Assembly (NCBI GenBank): GCA_963706905.1 | Contig: CAVPNY010000020.1 | Location: forward strand, 62,001 to 126,000 | Direction of reading: 5' to 3' | Length of the DNA stretch: 64,000 bases | Source: CAVPNY01 sp963706905 | GTDB lineage: Bacteria > Chloroflexota > Anaerolineae > Anaerolineales > UBA4823 | Shown here: positions 33,937-42,348 of the stretch, piece by piece | How positions within the stretch are numbered: position 1 is the stretch's first letter | Layout of the letters: every line of letters begins with the position of its first letter | The notes under the pieces: generated by a model | Seen by the model: the letters and a program-made list of their open reading frames with translations, nothing else | What the model was told of the DNA's origin: nothing | The model's database searches: none | Position numbers and translations under genes: made by a program

Positions 33937-34350
33937 TTATTCCGGCAGGTCGAAACAATTACCACTGTCCGGGATCACGGTGTGATCCGGGTTGGCAACC
34001 AGGGCGCACATCTGATTGGCTCCCTCCGGGCGATCAGCGGCGGCGTATCCTGTGAAAGGAGCCGGACCGCCGTGCATTAGCAGGTTGCCGCTGGCTACGT
34101 TTAACTGTTCAGGTGTGACTGTATTAAAGAAAAAGTGGATATGGGTGCCTGGGATCTGCTCGGTGTAGCCCTGGGTTTCGTATGCGACTACATAGCGATT
34201 TTGCTCATCCAGCGTGATGCCAGTGATCTGGACGGATAAGCCCGCTGAAGCCGCGCCTTCTGGCATTAGAGGAGCTTCAACCAACGGCAGGGTGCTGATG
34301 TCTCCGCTGACCCCGGTCGCCTTGCGCTCCACCCAGCAGGATTCATCCAT
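33937..34350 (-). CDS. C-terminal continuation of the Ser/Thr kinase (frameshifted)
   Basis: The first 28 residues (DESCWVERKATGVSGDIST) are the second half of an SH3-like module whose first half (DTACLFGPAPEYPVVTNL) ends the kinase frame. The rest is an 80-residue beta module (RYVVAYETQGYTEQIPGTHI, HFFFNTVTPEQ, MCALVANPDHTVIP) that repeats the module near the kinase C-terminus. Deleting one base at about 34350 fuses them into a protein of about 812 residues. Separate translation from the ATG that overlaps the kinase stop is possible but would split a domain. Confidence 0.75.
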   Translation of the reverse strand: MDESCWVERKATGVSGDISTLPLVEAPLMPEGAASAGLSVQITGITLDEQNRYVVAYETQGYTEQIPGTHIHFFFNTVTPEQLNVASGNLLMHGGPAPFTGYAAADRPEGANQMCALVANPDHTVIPDSGNCFDLPE

Positions 34351-36373
34351 ATTTTAATGGGTTGCCGACGTTCCAGTAGAGCTCATCTGGCGAGATGCCG
34401 CGCACCAGCAAAACCTGGCTGGTGGAAAGGTTTGTCACCACCGGGTATTCGGGGGCCGGGCCAAACAGGCAGGCTGTGTCGTGCAGGGCCGTAGCGGCGA
34501 CAATATCCGGCAGGATGAAACAGTTGCCAGAGTTGAGCTGCACACTATGATCCGGGTTGGCGACCAGAATGCACATTTGGGTGGCGTCATCCGGGCGATC
34601 GACCAGCCGGTAACGGTCAAAGGGGCGCGGCCCACCCCATACCCACCAGGGACCGCTTGCCGGGTGACCAGCATTCTCAGGCGGCACGGTGTTAAAGAAA
34701 AAGTGCACATGCATTCCGGGCAGTTTCTCGGTGTATTCGAAAGTTTCGTATTCGACGATGTAACGATCCTGGTTATCAATCGTGATCCCACGGATCAGCG
34801 AGAACGGCACGCCCACCGGGATAGTCGGGGTAGGGGAGAGGGTCGGAGTGGGCGTATTCGTCGGCGGGGGAGTGGGCGTGATCGTGGGAGTCAGGGTGGC
34901 AGTCGGGGTGTATGTTTCCGTCGCTAGGGGGGCAGCCAGCGCGTCGGTTCCGGTGGGCTGGCTCAGGTCAGTTGGCAGTTGTCCTCTGTTTCCTCCAGAG
35001 CGCATTGCCAGGAAGATGATCACCGCTACTAGTAAAAGAACAACAATGCCTCCCGTAATCAACAACATCCGGCGATTGCCCTGACCGGAGGGCTGGCTGG
35101 AGGCTGGAATAGAAGTGGGTGGAGGTGGTGGAGGGGGCGGGCTGCTGATTGCACCGGCTCCAGCACCCGGTGCCGGAGGGCTGGCAGGTGTGAGCCCGGA
35201 GGGCTCCATCAGGGGGGCCGCTGCCAGGGGCAGCGCGCTGGCGGGCGGCGCTCCACCTGCGGCGGGTTCACTCAACGTGCTGGATGCGGCGGCGTTGTGC
35301 GGCGCATCAGAAGATACAGGGGGTTCGTTTGCTGACGGCTCAACGGCTGGGAAGGCGATCGAGGCTGGAACAGCCGAGATGGCAGACGATGAAGGAGCTG
35401 CCTCCGGGGCAGTGATGCCCTCAGCGGGATCGCCCGCTGCGCTCGAAACCGCGATAACCGGAGTGTTGGGCTCCTCAAGGCGGGATGGGGTATCTGCCTG
35501 GGTGGCGGTCGGTGGCAGAGGAATGTTCAGCCGGTCGAGGATAGCTTTCAGGCTGGCAGCCATCTCGGGCATGGAGGCGAAACGCTGCTCGCGGTTCTTG
35601 GCAAGAGCTTTTTCAATCACAGCGATCAGGTCATCCGGTACCTCGGGGCGCAGGCCGCGCAGGTCGGGGACTGGCTCCTGAAGATGGAGCATCATCAGCG
35701 TCATCGCCGAATCGGCCTCAAAAGGTGGGCGACCGCTGACCATCTCAAACAAGGTCACTCCCAGTGAGTAAATATCAGAGCGCGGGTCGGGGACTTCGCC
35801 GCGAATCAGTTCGGGGGGCATGTAGAGCGCAGTTCCGACTACTGCGCCGGAGGCAGTGTGGCTCTCGCCCCCGGTGATCTTGACGATGCCGAAATCCATT
35901 AAGATAGCCTGGGAGTGGACATCCAGCATGATATTTGCGGGTTTGATGTCGCGATGGATCATGCCGCGCCGATGCGCATAGCCAGCGGCATCACAGATAT
36001 TGGTGGTGGACAAGATGGCATCGCTGATCGGCAAACGCCGCCCAGCCTTGTTCACCCGGCGCAGGCGCTCTTGCAGAGTCTCGCCTGGCACAAATTCCTG
36101 CACCATGTAATACAGGTCCTCATCATGATTGAAGTCAAAGACCTGGACGATGTTGGGGTGACGCAGTTGAGCGACGGCGGTGGCTTCTTCTTCAAAGCGC
36201 ACTACGAATTTTGGGTCGCTCGCCAAATGCGAGTGGATGATTTTTATCGCCACCACCCTGCGCAAGTTCGGATCGTAAGCCTTATACACGGCGGACATGC
36301 CACCCTGCCCGAGTATCTCGTCGATGCGGTAACGCCCGCCCAGGGTCTGCCCGATCCAATTGGGTCGGTTCAT
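34343..36373 (-). CDS. Membrane Ser/Thr protein kinase (PknB-like) with sensor modules
   Basis: This 676-residue frame has a Hanks-type kinase domain at residues 10-275: glycine loop GQGGMSAVYKA, lysine in VVAIKII, catalytic HRDIKPANIML, DFG in LMDFGIVKI and activation segment GTALYMPPELI. A long Ala/Pro/Ser linker, one membrane helix (about 440-460), a Thr/Pro tract and an extracytoplasmic beta module with an SH3-like start follow. AGGAGA precedes the ATG at 36373. The kinase would phosphorylate threonines read by the FHA proteins encoded on either side. Confidence 0.92.
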   Translation of the reverse strand: MNRPNWIGQTLGGRYRIDEILGQGGMSAVYKAYDPNLRRVVAIKIIHSHLASDPKFVVRFEEEATAVAQLRHPNIVQVFDFNHDEDLYYMVQEFVPGETLQERLRRVNKAGRRLPISDAILSTTNICDAAGYAHRRGMIHRDIKPANIMLDVHSQAILMDFGIVKITGGESHTASGAVVGTALYMPPELIRGEVPDPRSDIYSLGVTLFEMVSGRPPFEADSAMTLMMLHLQEPVPDLRGLRPEVPDDLIAVIEKALAKNREQRFASMPEMAASLKAILDRLNIPLPPTATQADTPSRLEEPNTPVIAVSSAAGDPAEGITAPEAAPSSSAISAVPASIAFPAVEPSANEPPVSSDAPHNAAASSTLSEPAAGGAPPASALPLAAAPLMEPSGLTPASPPAPGAGAGAISSPPPPPPPPTSIPASSQPSGQGNRRMLLITGGIVVLLLVAVIIFLAMRSGGNRGQLPTDLSQPTGTDALAAPLATETYTPTATLTPTITPTPPPTNTPTPTLSPTPTIPVGVPFSLIRGITIDNQDRYIVEYETFEYTEKLPGMHVHFFFNTVPPENAGHPASGPWWVWGGPRPFDRYRLVDRPDDATQMCILVANPDHSVQLNSGNCFILPDIVAATALHDTACLFGPAPEYPVVTNLSTSQVLLVRGISPDELYWNVGNPLKYG

Positions 36374-36383
36374 CAATCTCTCC

Positions 36384-37391
36384 TTATTCCTCAATCAGCC
36401 ACAGCCAGGTGCGGTCAAACTGGCATTGGGTCAGCCCCGATTCGCTGACAGCCAGCATGGCGACGAAACCACGCTCAAAAGTCTTGTCCGCCTGGTTTAC
36501 GGCTTTCAAACGGGCTGCGAAATCAGCCTTAATCTTCTGCACGACCAGGTCATATTCCGCTTTTGTCTGGGTGTATTTGGCTTTTATCAGGGGGTTGTTT
36601 ATGTCGATCGGCAAGGGCGGTGGGTCTGGGATGCGCGGTTGGGGCAGCGGGTCGTTAGGATCGACCTCACCAATCAGCGCTCCGTTGGAGTAAATCTCGA
36701 ATTGCTGCCCCCGCCCGACGACGGCGATGCGGTTGGTGGCGTCGTTGTGAAAATCGAAATCTGGATCGAGCCCGTATGCGTAGAAATCCTGCCCGCCGAC
36801 CAGCTCGCCGTCCGCCATCACACCAAAGATGATATGCCCGCTGGCGGCGCGCGTGGCGATCAGCAGATACTGGTTGGGGAATTGCTCATCTCCATCCGAA
36901 CGCAGTACGAAGCCGCAGCCAGATGTGCCGTACTGGGTGTTCCAGGTGATATCTGATGAGAAAACGAAGTCCTCAGCAACTGTGCCGAGAAACTGGTTGG
37001 CGAAGTCAGTGGAGTGGAATTCGTCAAGCTCCAGCCTGACTGGCGGGTGGATGAAACCCGGGCGGCCTCGCTGCGGGTCAACACCGTACCGGGACAGGTC
37101 AGCCTCAAAGGGGGAAAAAGCAGACGCAGTTGCCTCTACCCCAGAGGCATCCAGGTTTGCCTGAGCGGTCTGCGTAGCGATCAGCTCTCCGGCGATCTGG
37201 GTGGCGGTGGCCTGAGCGTCCTGGATGGCGGTGTCGGTCGTTACCGCATCCCCCTGGGGGGTGACCGTGGCAGCCAGACGGGTGCTCAATGCCTGCACGG
37301 TAGCCTGCCGGTTATCTGGTTCTGCGTTGGCGCAGCCAGCCAGGAGCAAAGTGAGCAATATAAGTATAAGAAAGAATAGGAATCTGCGCAT
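36384..37391 (-). CDS. Secreted lipoprotein of unknown function
   Basis: The lipobox LLLAGC (Cys20) follows a hydrophobic signal. Then comes a Thr/Ala-rich repeat-like helix (ATVQAL, ATATQIAGELIATQTAQA) and a beta-sandwich-looking domain (FVFSSDITWNTQYGTSGCGF, VLRSDGDEQFPNQYLLIATR). The fold resembles concanavalin-like jelly rolls by eye, but no family is assigned. It lies 10 nt upstream of the kinase gene and 6 nt after the ABC transporter gene, so it is in the same operon. It may be the extracellular sensor or binding partner of the kinase module. Confidence 0.75.
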   Translation of the reverse strand: MRRFLFFLILILLTLLLAGCANAEPDNRQATVQALSTRLAATVTPQGDAVTTDTAIQDAQATATQIAGELIATQTAQANLDASGVEATASAFSPFEADLSRYGVDPQRGRPGFIHPPVRLELDEFHSTDFANQFLGTVAEDFVFSSDITWNTQYGTSGCGFVLRSDGDEQFPNQYLLIATRAASGHIIFGVMADGELVGGQDFYAYGLDPDFDFHNDATNRIAVVGRGQQFEIYSNGALIGEVDPNDPLPQPRIPDPPPLPIDINNPLIKAKYTQTKAEYDLVVQKIKADFAARLKAVNQADKTFERGFVAMLAVSESGLTQCQFDRTWLWLIEE

Positions 37392-37397
37392 CCTGGG

Positions 37398-38267
37398 TTA
37401 TCGTTTTCGATTCATCACGAACAGGATCAAGCCGAAGCAGACCAGCTGGAAAATGAGCTGCATGCCCCAGGCGTTAAGCAGTTTCGCCCGGTAGGCGGAG
37501 GGATTGCCTTTATCTACAAAAGCCCAGCCGAAATCATCATTAAAGGTGCTGATCAATCCTTCGGCTTTGCCGACTGCAGCATTTCGGTCGATCTCCCAGG
37601 TGGCGCGCTCTTCCTGGTAGGCCTCAGCCTCAGCCTTGAAAATATCAGCTTTGGCCTGGAAGGCCTCGATCTGGTTTTTGTAATCGCCCTGAATTTGTTC
37701 GACTTCAGCCTGGTAGTCCTGCACTTCCTGGAAAAAGCTGGCCATGGCGACCTGGTCAGATTGATCGACAGGCGGCTCGGGTGCAGGTGGGATGACCGGC
37801 TCTGAGGGTGGATCGCCGACTGCCACCGGCTCGATTGGTTCAGGCTGATCTAAGGCCGCCTCGTAAAACTCGCCTATCCCGGGAAACTCACAGGATTCCT
37901 GGACCAGGGCATTCACACCCATGCAAGTGCAGCCTGCCTCGGCTTTCATGTCCAGATCCATCTCATTGCGCAGTTCTTCCGGGAGACTCCAGCATGCGTC
38001 TGCAGCGACGTCGGAGCCGACACCAGAGATGCTGACCAGCGATTCGAATGCCCAACGCGTCGTAGTCAGTCCGGTGACAGCGCCGGGCAGGGGGATCATC
38101 GCGCCGGACATGGTCAGCTGGGGGACAATCAGCAGGATCACCAGCAGGGGGGCAGCGTTGGCGTTAGGAGCCACCGCCGAGCCGAGCAATCCGAGCAGCA
38201 TGCCCGACATGACCACCATGAACATGGTGAAATAAAAGAGGGCAAACTCTGTTGCTCCGCCAGGCAT
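37398..38267 (-). CDS. FHA-ABC transporter, C-terminal permease part (after in-frame TAG)
   Basis: Same frame as the ABC protein starting at 40685; 22 further codons (VAFLLALYQAACYTIIHYLA...) lie between the TAG and the first ATG at 38267. It supplies the remaining ABC-2/ABCG membrane helices, a large acidic, Pro- and coiled-coil-rich extracytoplasmic loop (about residues 100-240) and a final helix ending FVMNRKR. Confidence 0.8.
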   Translation of the reverse strand: MPGGATEFALFYFTMFMVVMSGMLLGLLGSAVAPNANAAPLLVILLIVPQLTMSGAMIPLPGAVTGLTTTRWAFESLVSISGVGSDVAADACWSLPEELRNEMDLDMKAEAGCTCMGVNALVQESCEFPGIGEFYEAALDQPEPIEPVAVGDPPSEPVIPPAPEPPVDQSDQVAMASFFQEVQDYQAEVEQIQGDYKNQIEAFQAKADIFKAEAEAYQEERATWEIDRNAAVGKAEGLISTFNDDFGWAFVDKGNPSAYRAKLLNAWGMQLIFQLVCFGLILFVMNRKR

Positions 38268-38333
38268 CTTGAAGGCCAGGTAGTGGATAATCGTGTAGCA
38301 GGCGGCCTGATAGAGCGCCAGCAGGAAGGCAAC

Positions 38334-40685
38334 CTACACTTTCGACAGGACATAAGGGAAAACCTTAAGGTTAACCAGCCGTTCGCGCTTGTAGATAGCG
38401 CCTTCTTTGACAAATTCGCGCATCTGTGAGAGCGATCCAACCAGGATGGCGTACATCAGCGGCATGAACATGGAGGTGATCACGTTGGCCATGACGCCGG
38501 TCTGGTAGTTAAACAGGTCACGACCGAGGGCCAGGGAGAGGGCCACATCCAGCAGGCCGATCAACGGGGCTACAGCCAGCATGAGGATCAAGCTGGAGCG
38601 GTCCCGGGTCAGGATCTTGAGATTACGCGCCGAGAGGATGCGGAATTGACGCAGCCCAGATGCGCGTTTCGCCTTACCGCCACTGGCCGGAAGGGAGGGT
38701 GCAGGAGCAGCCATTGCGGGCGCAACAGCGCTGGCCGGGGTGGAAGCGCTGGCTGGAGAAGCCGGCTGGAAGTCGTATCCTGCGGACTGCAGGGCCTGGA
38801 TAACGTACTGCTGGTAGGCGGGATGCTCCTGGTAACGTATGGCCCAATCCTCGGCTTTGCCCCGGCTGGCATCGTCCAGGATGGCGTAGATTTCGTCGAA
38901 TTCCATCGGACGGGCGCGGCGGTCTTTCTCCGGGCGGTACTGGTCGAAATAGCGCAGGGCTTCATCCGGCGGGCCGAACCAGGCCAGGTAGCCGCCGCGC
39001 GCCAGGAAGACAACCTTATCAGCCAGCACAACGTTCTTGGTGGCGTGAGTGATCAGGATGATGGTGCGTCCCTGATCGGCCAGGCGGCGCATCAGGTGCA
39101 TCAGGGCGGTCTCGGTGCCGGGGTCCAGGCCGGAAGATGGCTCGTCGAGGAAGAACAGGCCGGGCTTGGTGAGCAGCTCGACGCCGATCGAAACGCGTTT
39201 TTGCTGGCCGCCGCTCAGCCCGCTGATCTGCACATCCTTGCGGTGGGCGAGATCGAGGTTGTCCAACACTTCCAGGATACGTTGATGGCGCTCGGTGGAA
39301 GTTGTATCAGCGGGCATGCGCAAACGAGCAGCGAAATCCAGCTCCTGGTAGACCGATAGCTCCATGTGGATGATGTCTTTTTGCGGGACAAAGCCGATCT
39401 GATCTCGGATAGCATCAAAGTGCTGGTAGATATTCACACCATTGACCAGCACCGCACCGTGGGTGGCGGGACGGTATCCGGCGATGGCGTCCACCAGGGT
39501 GGATTTGCCGCCGCCGCTCTGGCCAACTACCACGACGAACTCGCGCGGGTTAAACACCAGGGAGATGTCCTTCAGGATATTCAGGTCTTTGCGCACCCAT
39601 TTGTTGAGGTGGGTTGCCACGAGCTGCAGGCCGCCGGATTCGTCAAACTCGGTGAGCTGGTCGGCCTCCAGTACAAAGCGGTAGGGACCGATGCGAATTG
39701 AGTCACCTGGCTGCAGCCAGGTCTCCGTGCTAATGCGCACATCGTTGACGAAAGTCCCGTTGGAGCTGTCCAAGTCCTTGACGCGGTAGCGCTGTCCAAG
39801 ACGCTCGACCATGGCATGGTAGCGCGAAACGGTAGGAACGTTCAGCTGGATATCGTTGGCGGGGTCGCGCCCGATCTGCAGGCGGTTTTTCTCACCGAAG
39901 GCGATATTTTGCGACTGGCTTCGGAATATGGCTTCAGCCGACCACTGGAATAGCAGGGTGATCTGCATACCCGCCTCCTGGCTCCCGATGCGCAGGATGT
40001 CGCCATCATGCAGGTCCAGTTCTCCACTGACGGGCGCACCCTGGTAGAAGAGCGGGTTGGTGGTGTTCGGCTGCAGGCGCAGGCGATATCCTAGTGGGCC
40101 GCGCTCGATCACTGCGTGATGGCCAGAGACGATCGGCGAGGGCACAACGATATCGTTGTCGGGGAGACGGCCCAGGCTGAGGGTAGCTTTGTTAAGTGGG
40201 TGAGAGACCGGCGGGCTGCCTGCGACGGAGACCAGAATGTGGGCTGGTTGATCCCAGGCGGCCGGTTTGAGGCCAGGCTCCAACGTGGTTTGGGCATTGG
40301 CGGGCGGGGCTGCTTCCATCAAAGTAGCTTGTGGCAAGGTGCCGGGTTCAATTAATTGGACAAAGGAAAGGCGGATGGCGCTTCCGAGCTGGATAGCATC
40401 GCCGGAATGCAGCCGCTGGGGGGACGTGAGGGGTTGTCCGTTCAGGTAGGTTTTATTGCTGCTGCCCAGGTCTTCGATCCAGTAACCGTCTTCGGACTGG
40501 AAAAGGCGGGCATGCCGCCGCGAAACCATGGGAGAGGCGATCACCAGGTCCGAAGAAGCGTCGCGTCCGACGACCATCTCGGGTTGGGTGATCTCGATCT
40601 CCTCCCCGGGGGAAGGACCTTCCAGGACGATCAACTTGGCTGAGGATGGCATGAAAAGGCGGTCACCAGACTGTTTAACAGACAT
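38334..40685 (-). CDS. Triple-FHA ABCG-type transporter, N-terminal part (in-frame TAG)
   Basis: This 783-residue frame has three FHA-like domains (about 18-110 VVGRDASSDLVI; 160-245 LSLGRLPDNDIVV; 270-345 LQIGRDPANDIQL, SSNGTFVND). A White/ABCG-type ATPase follows (Walker A GQSGGGKST, signature ISGLSGGQQKRVSIG, Walker B LFFLDEPSSGLDP, ITHATKNVV), then the first membrane helices. The frame ends at a TAG (38334-38336) immediately after YVLSKV, where relatives usually have Trp; the same frame continues as permease. TGG to TAG is one base change. The exporter would be gated by phosphothreonine signals from the nearby kinase. Its substrate is unknown. Confidence 0.88.
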   Translation of the reverse strand: MSVKQSGDRLFMPSSAKLIVLEGPSPGEEIEITQPEMVVGRDASSDLVIASPMVSRRHARLFQSEDGYWIEDLGSSNKTYLNGQPLTSPQRLHSGDAIQLGSAIRLSFVQLIEPGTLPQATLMEAAPPANAQTTLEPGLKPAAWDQPAHILVSVAGSPPVSHPLNKATLSLGRLPDNDIVVPSPIVSGHHAVIERGPLGYRLRLQPNTTNPLFYQGAPVSGELDLHDGDILRIGSQEAGMQITLLFQWSAEAIFRSQSQNIAFGEKNRLQIGRDPANDIQLNVPTVSRYHAMVERLGQRYRVKDLDSSNGTFVNDVRISTETWLQPGDSIRIGPYRFVLEADQLTEFDESGGLQLVATHLNKWVRKDLNILKDISLVFNPREFVVVVGQSGGGKSTLVDAIAGYRPATHGAVLVNGVNIYQHFDAIRDQIGFVPQKDIIHMELSVYQELDFAARLRMPADTTSTERHQRILEVLDNLDLAHRKDVQISGLSGGQQKRVSIGVELLTKPGLFFLDEPSSGLDPGTETALMHLMRRLADQGRTIILITHATKNVVLADKVVFLARGGYLAWFGPPDEALRYFDQYRPEKDRRARPMEFDEIYAILDDASRGKAEDWAIRYQEHPAYQQYVIQALQSAGYDFQPASPASASTPASAVAPAMAAPAPSLPASGGKAKRASGLRQFRILSARNLKILTRDRSSLILMLAVAPLIGLLDVALSLALGRDLFNYQTGVMANVITSMFMPLMYAILVGSLSQMREFVKEGAIYKRERLVNLKVFPYVLSKV

Positions 40686-40873
40686 ATCCCGACCCCCGCG
40701 ACCGAATGGCGCAATGTGAAATTATATGACAAACTAGGTCAAATTTGGTTTGTTATTACAGAGATTATACAGGAAGAGAGAGGGATGTCAAGGTAATCAG
40801 GAAAACCAATCGCCGCGGATTGCCCAAACCAGATTAAACGCGCATTTAATTCTACACAGACGTTTGATCCGCT

Positions 40874-40893
40874 CAGCCAGGCAACCCTGGCTG
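40874..40893. terminator. Hairpin in the gap between thioredoxin-like gene and FHA-ABC gene
   Basis: CAGCCAGG (40874-40881) pairs with CCTGGCTG (40886-40893) around CAAC. No T-run is present. The rest of 40686-40983 shows nothing recognisable. Confidence 0.35.
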
Positions 40894-40983
40894 TCCAGCT
40901 CGCTGAATCATAACAATAAATGAGCTGCACAACTGGGCTGCTGGTTCATAGTGTAAAGAATGGTCGAGCAGCATCCCAGATGA

Positions 40984-41229
40984 TTATGCGTCACCATCAA
41001 GTGCTGCGAGAATTTCTTGTACGGGTGGAGCCTGATACCAGCGCCTGTTGTTGATCATGATCAATGGAATCATCCTCACGTGGTCGCGCAACACGCGCCG
41101 TGGATGTTCTAGAATTTCGATGATCTCTATCTCGACACCCGGTCGAGCCACGCGCACGCCCTCCAGCAGGCGGTCGGTGGTTGAACAACGCGGTCAAAAT
41201 ACAGATTTAAAGTAGACGATTTTGGGCAT
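40984..41229 (-). CDS. Thioredoxin-fold small protein with in-frame UGA at the redox motif (candidate selenoprotein)
   Basis: Reading from the ATG at 41229 gives MPKIVYFKSVF, then TGA (41194-41196), then PRCSTTDRLLEGVRVARP and on to TAA: 81 residues if the UGA is read through. Relatives of this glutaredoxin/thioredoxin-like fold have CPxC at this spot, so the UGA replaces the first redox cysteine (U-P-R-C). The rest is intact: EIIEILEHPRR, the cis-proline region VRMIPLIMI and a C-terminal helix. A stem-loop suitable as a bacterial SECIS follows the UGA (41148-41180). Weak GGTG ribosome site. Encoded after a YgaP-like membrane protein and a Crp/Fnr regulator. The alternative is a TGC/TGT base error. 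Confidence 0.65.
41148..41180 (-). promoter_or_regulatory. Candidate SECIS stem-loop
   Basis: On the minus strand, CCAC (41180-41177) pairs with GTGG (41151-41148) and CGCC (41172-41169) with GGCG (41160-41157), with an internal loop between. The apical loop UGCUGGAG has G at position 2 and begins 25 nt after the UGA. The published bacterial SECIS model asks for about 16-37 nt and a G in the first two loop positions. Confidence 0.45.
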
Positions 41230-41310
41230 TTAACACCAGAAGGTCGATAGTTGTGATGGATAGGCACCACGTTTTCGGTTGCATGATGCCTATCGCTTTG
41301 ACAGATGCGG

Positions 41311-41538
41311 TTATTTTTCCGCGCGGATCTTTGGGCCGCTCAACGGGGCGCCAAATAGTGGCGCAAACAGGCAAAAGTCGAACAGACCGGCTACCAATGG
41401 TACGACGCCAATGACAGCCACGACATAGCCAGTCGTGCTGCTGAGACCGAACAGGCCCCAGGTAATCAGTGCAATGCCTGCAATGATACGAGTGATCCGT
41501 CCAGCCTTGGAAGCCATGAAAGCAATGAATGGAGTCAT
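41311..41538 (-). CDS. YgaP-like two-helix membrane protein (DUF2892)
   Basis: This 75-residue protein has two membrane segments (ITRIIAGIALITWGLFGL and YVVAVIGVVPLVAGLFDFC) in the DUF2892 pattern, with the C-terminal CLFAPLFGAPLSG. In E. coli YgaP this region is fused to a rhodanese; here it stands alone. AGGAGA lies before the ATG. It sits between the Crp/Fnr gene and the thioredoxin-like gene, all on the minus strand, which suggests a redox or sulfane-sulfur response unit. Confidence 0.88.
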   Translation of the reverse strand: MTPFIAFMASKAGRITRIIAGIALITWGLFGLSSTTGYVVAVIGVVPLVAGLFDFCLFAPLFGAPLSGPKIRAEK

Positions 41539-41612
41539 TTTTATTATCTCCTATTGTGGTTATTATCCTGGTGCTAGTATAGGAGATTCGAAAGGTTTTG
41601 TCTGTGACAAAG

Positions 41613-42287
41613 TCACATACCGGCGCGGATTTGAAGCGATTCTACATCGACGATTTCGATTATCCCCCGCTTGGATTGGATCAGCCCCTGGCTGGCAAAG
41701 TCCTCCAGGATACGGCTGATGACCTCCCGCGAGCTGCCAAGTTCAGCAGCAATCTCTTGATGTGTGATGCGAATCGGGTTCTGAATCCGGCTGTAGTCCA
41801 AAAGCTTCGCGGCCAGGCGTGTGTCCATCCGCTGGAAAACCACCTCATCCACGATGTCCAACACAACTGAGAGACGATGTGAGAGCAGAGTGAAGACAAA
41901 GCTGCGCCACAAGTCATACTGGTTCACCCAGTCACGAAAATCATCGGCAGGGATCAAGGCCACCTCGGCATCTTGCTCGACAGTGGCGATGGCAGGGAAT
42001 GTCTGGTGGTTGAGAATGGCGTTGGCTGTCAGGATACAGGATTCGCCGAGACCGAAACGATAAAGAGTGATCTCGCGTCCCGTTCCGCCGATCTTATACA
42101 CGCGCACCACGCCGGAAAGCAGCAACGCAATCGTGTCGACACGCTCGTCCTCCAGAAATATATCTCTCCCAGCTGGGATGCGGGTGAGGTAAGCTTTCTG
42201 CATAAACTCGCGCACCAGAGCCGGGTCGGCGCGTCGTAAAATGGGTAAAGCATCGGTGATACGTTTGAGGTGTTCTTGACCGATCAT
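41613..42287 (-). CDS. Crp/Fnr family transcriptional regulator
   Basis: This 224-residue protein has an N-terminal cyclic-nucleotide-binding fold (IPAGRDIFLEDERVDTIALL, then a beta-roll to about residue 125), a dimer helix and the winged helix-turn-helix ITHQEIAAELGSSREVISRI. There are no FNR-type cysteines near the N-terminus and the cAMP-contact residues are not conserved by eye, so the effector is unknown. No Shine-Dalgarno precedes the ATG. Probably controls the adjacent YgaP-like and thioredoxin-like genes. Confidence 0.9.
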   Translation of the reverse strand: MIGQEHLKRITDALPILRRADPALVREFMQKAYLTRIPAGRDIFLEDERVDTIALLLSGVVRVYKIGGTGREITLYRFGLGESCILTANAILNHQTFPAIATVEQDAEVALIPADDFRDWVNQYDLWRSFVFTLLSHRLSVVLDIVDEVVFQRMDTRLAAKLLDYSRIQNPIRITHQEIAAELGSSREVISRILEDFASQGLIQSKRGIIEIVDVESLQIRAGM

Positions 42288-42348
42288 AGAGTTTCAGTTA
42301 TCGAACGCATTTATGTGCTGTGGAAGGCTTGTATTTTAACAGACTGGT

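Noticed and set aside
38646..39359. Open frame of 237 codons on the plus strand.
   Set aside because: Shadow of the FHA-ABC ATPase gene in a GC-rich region.
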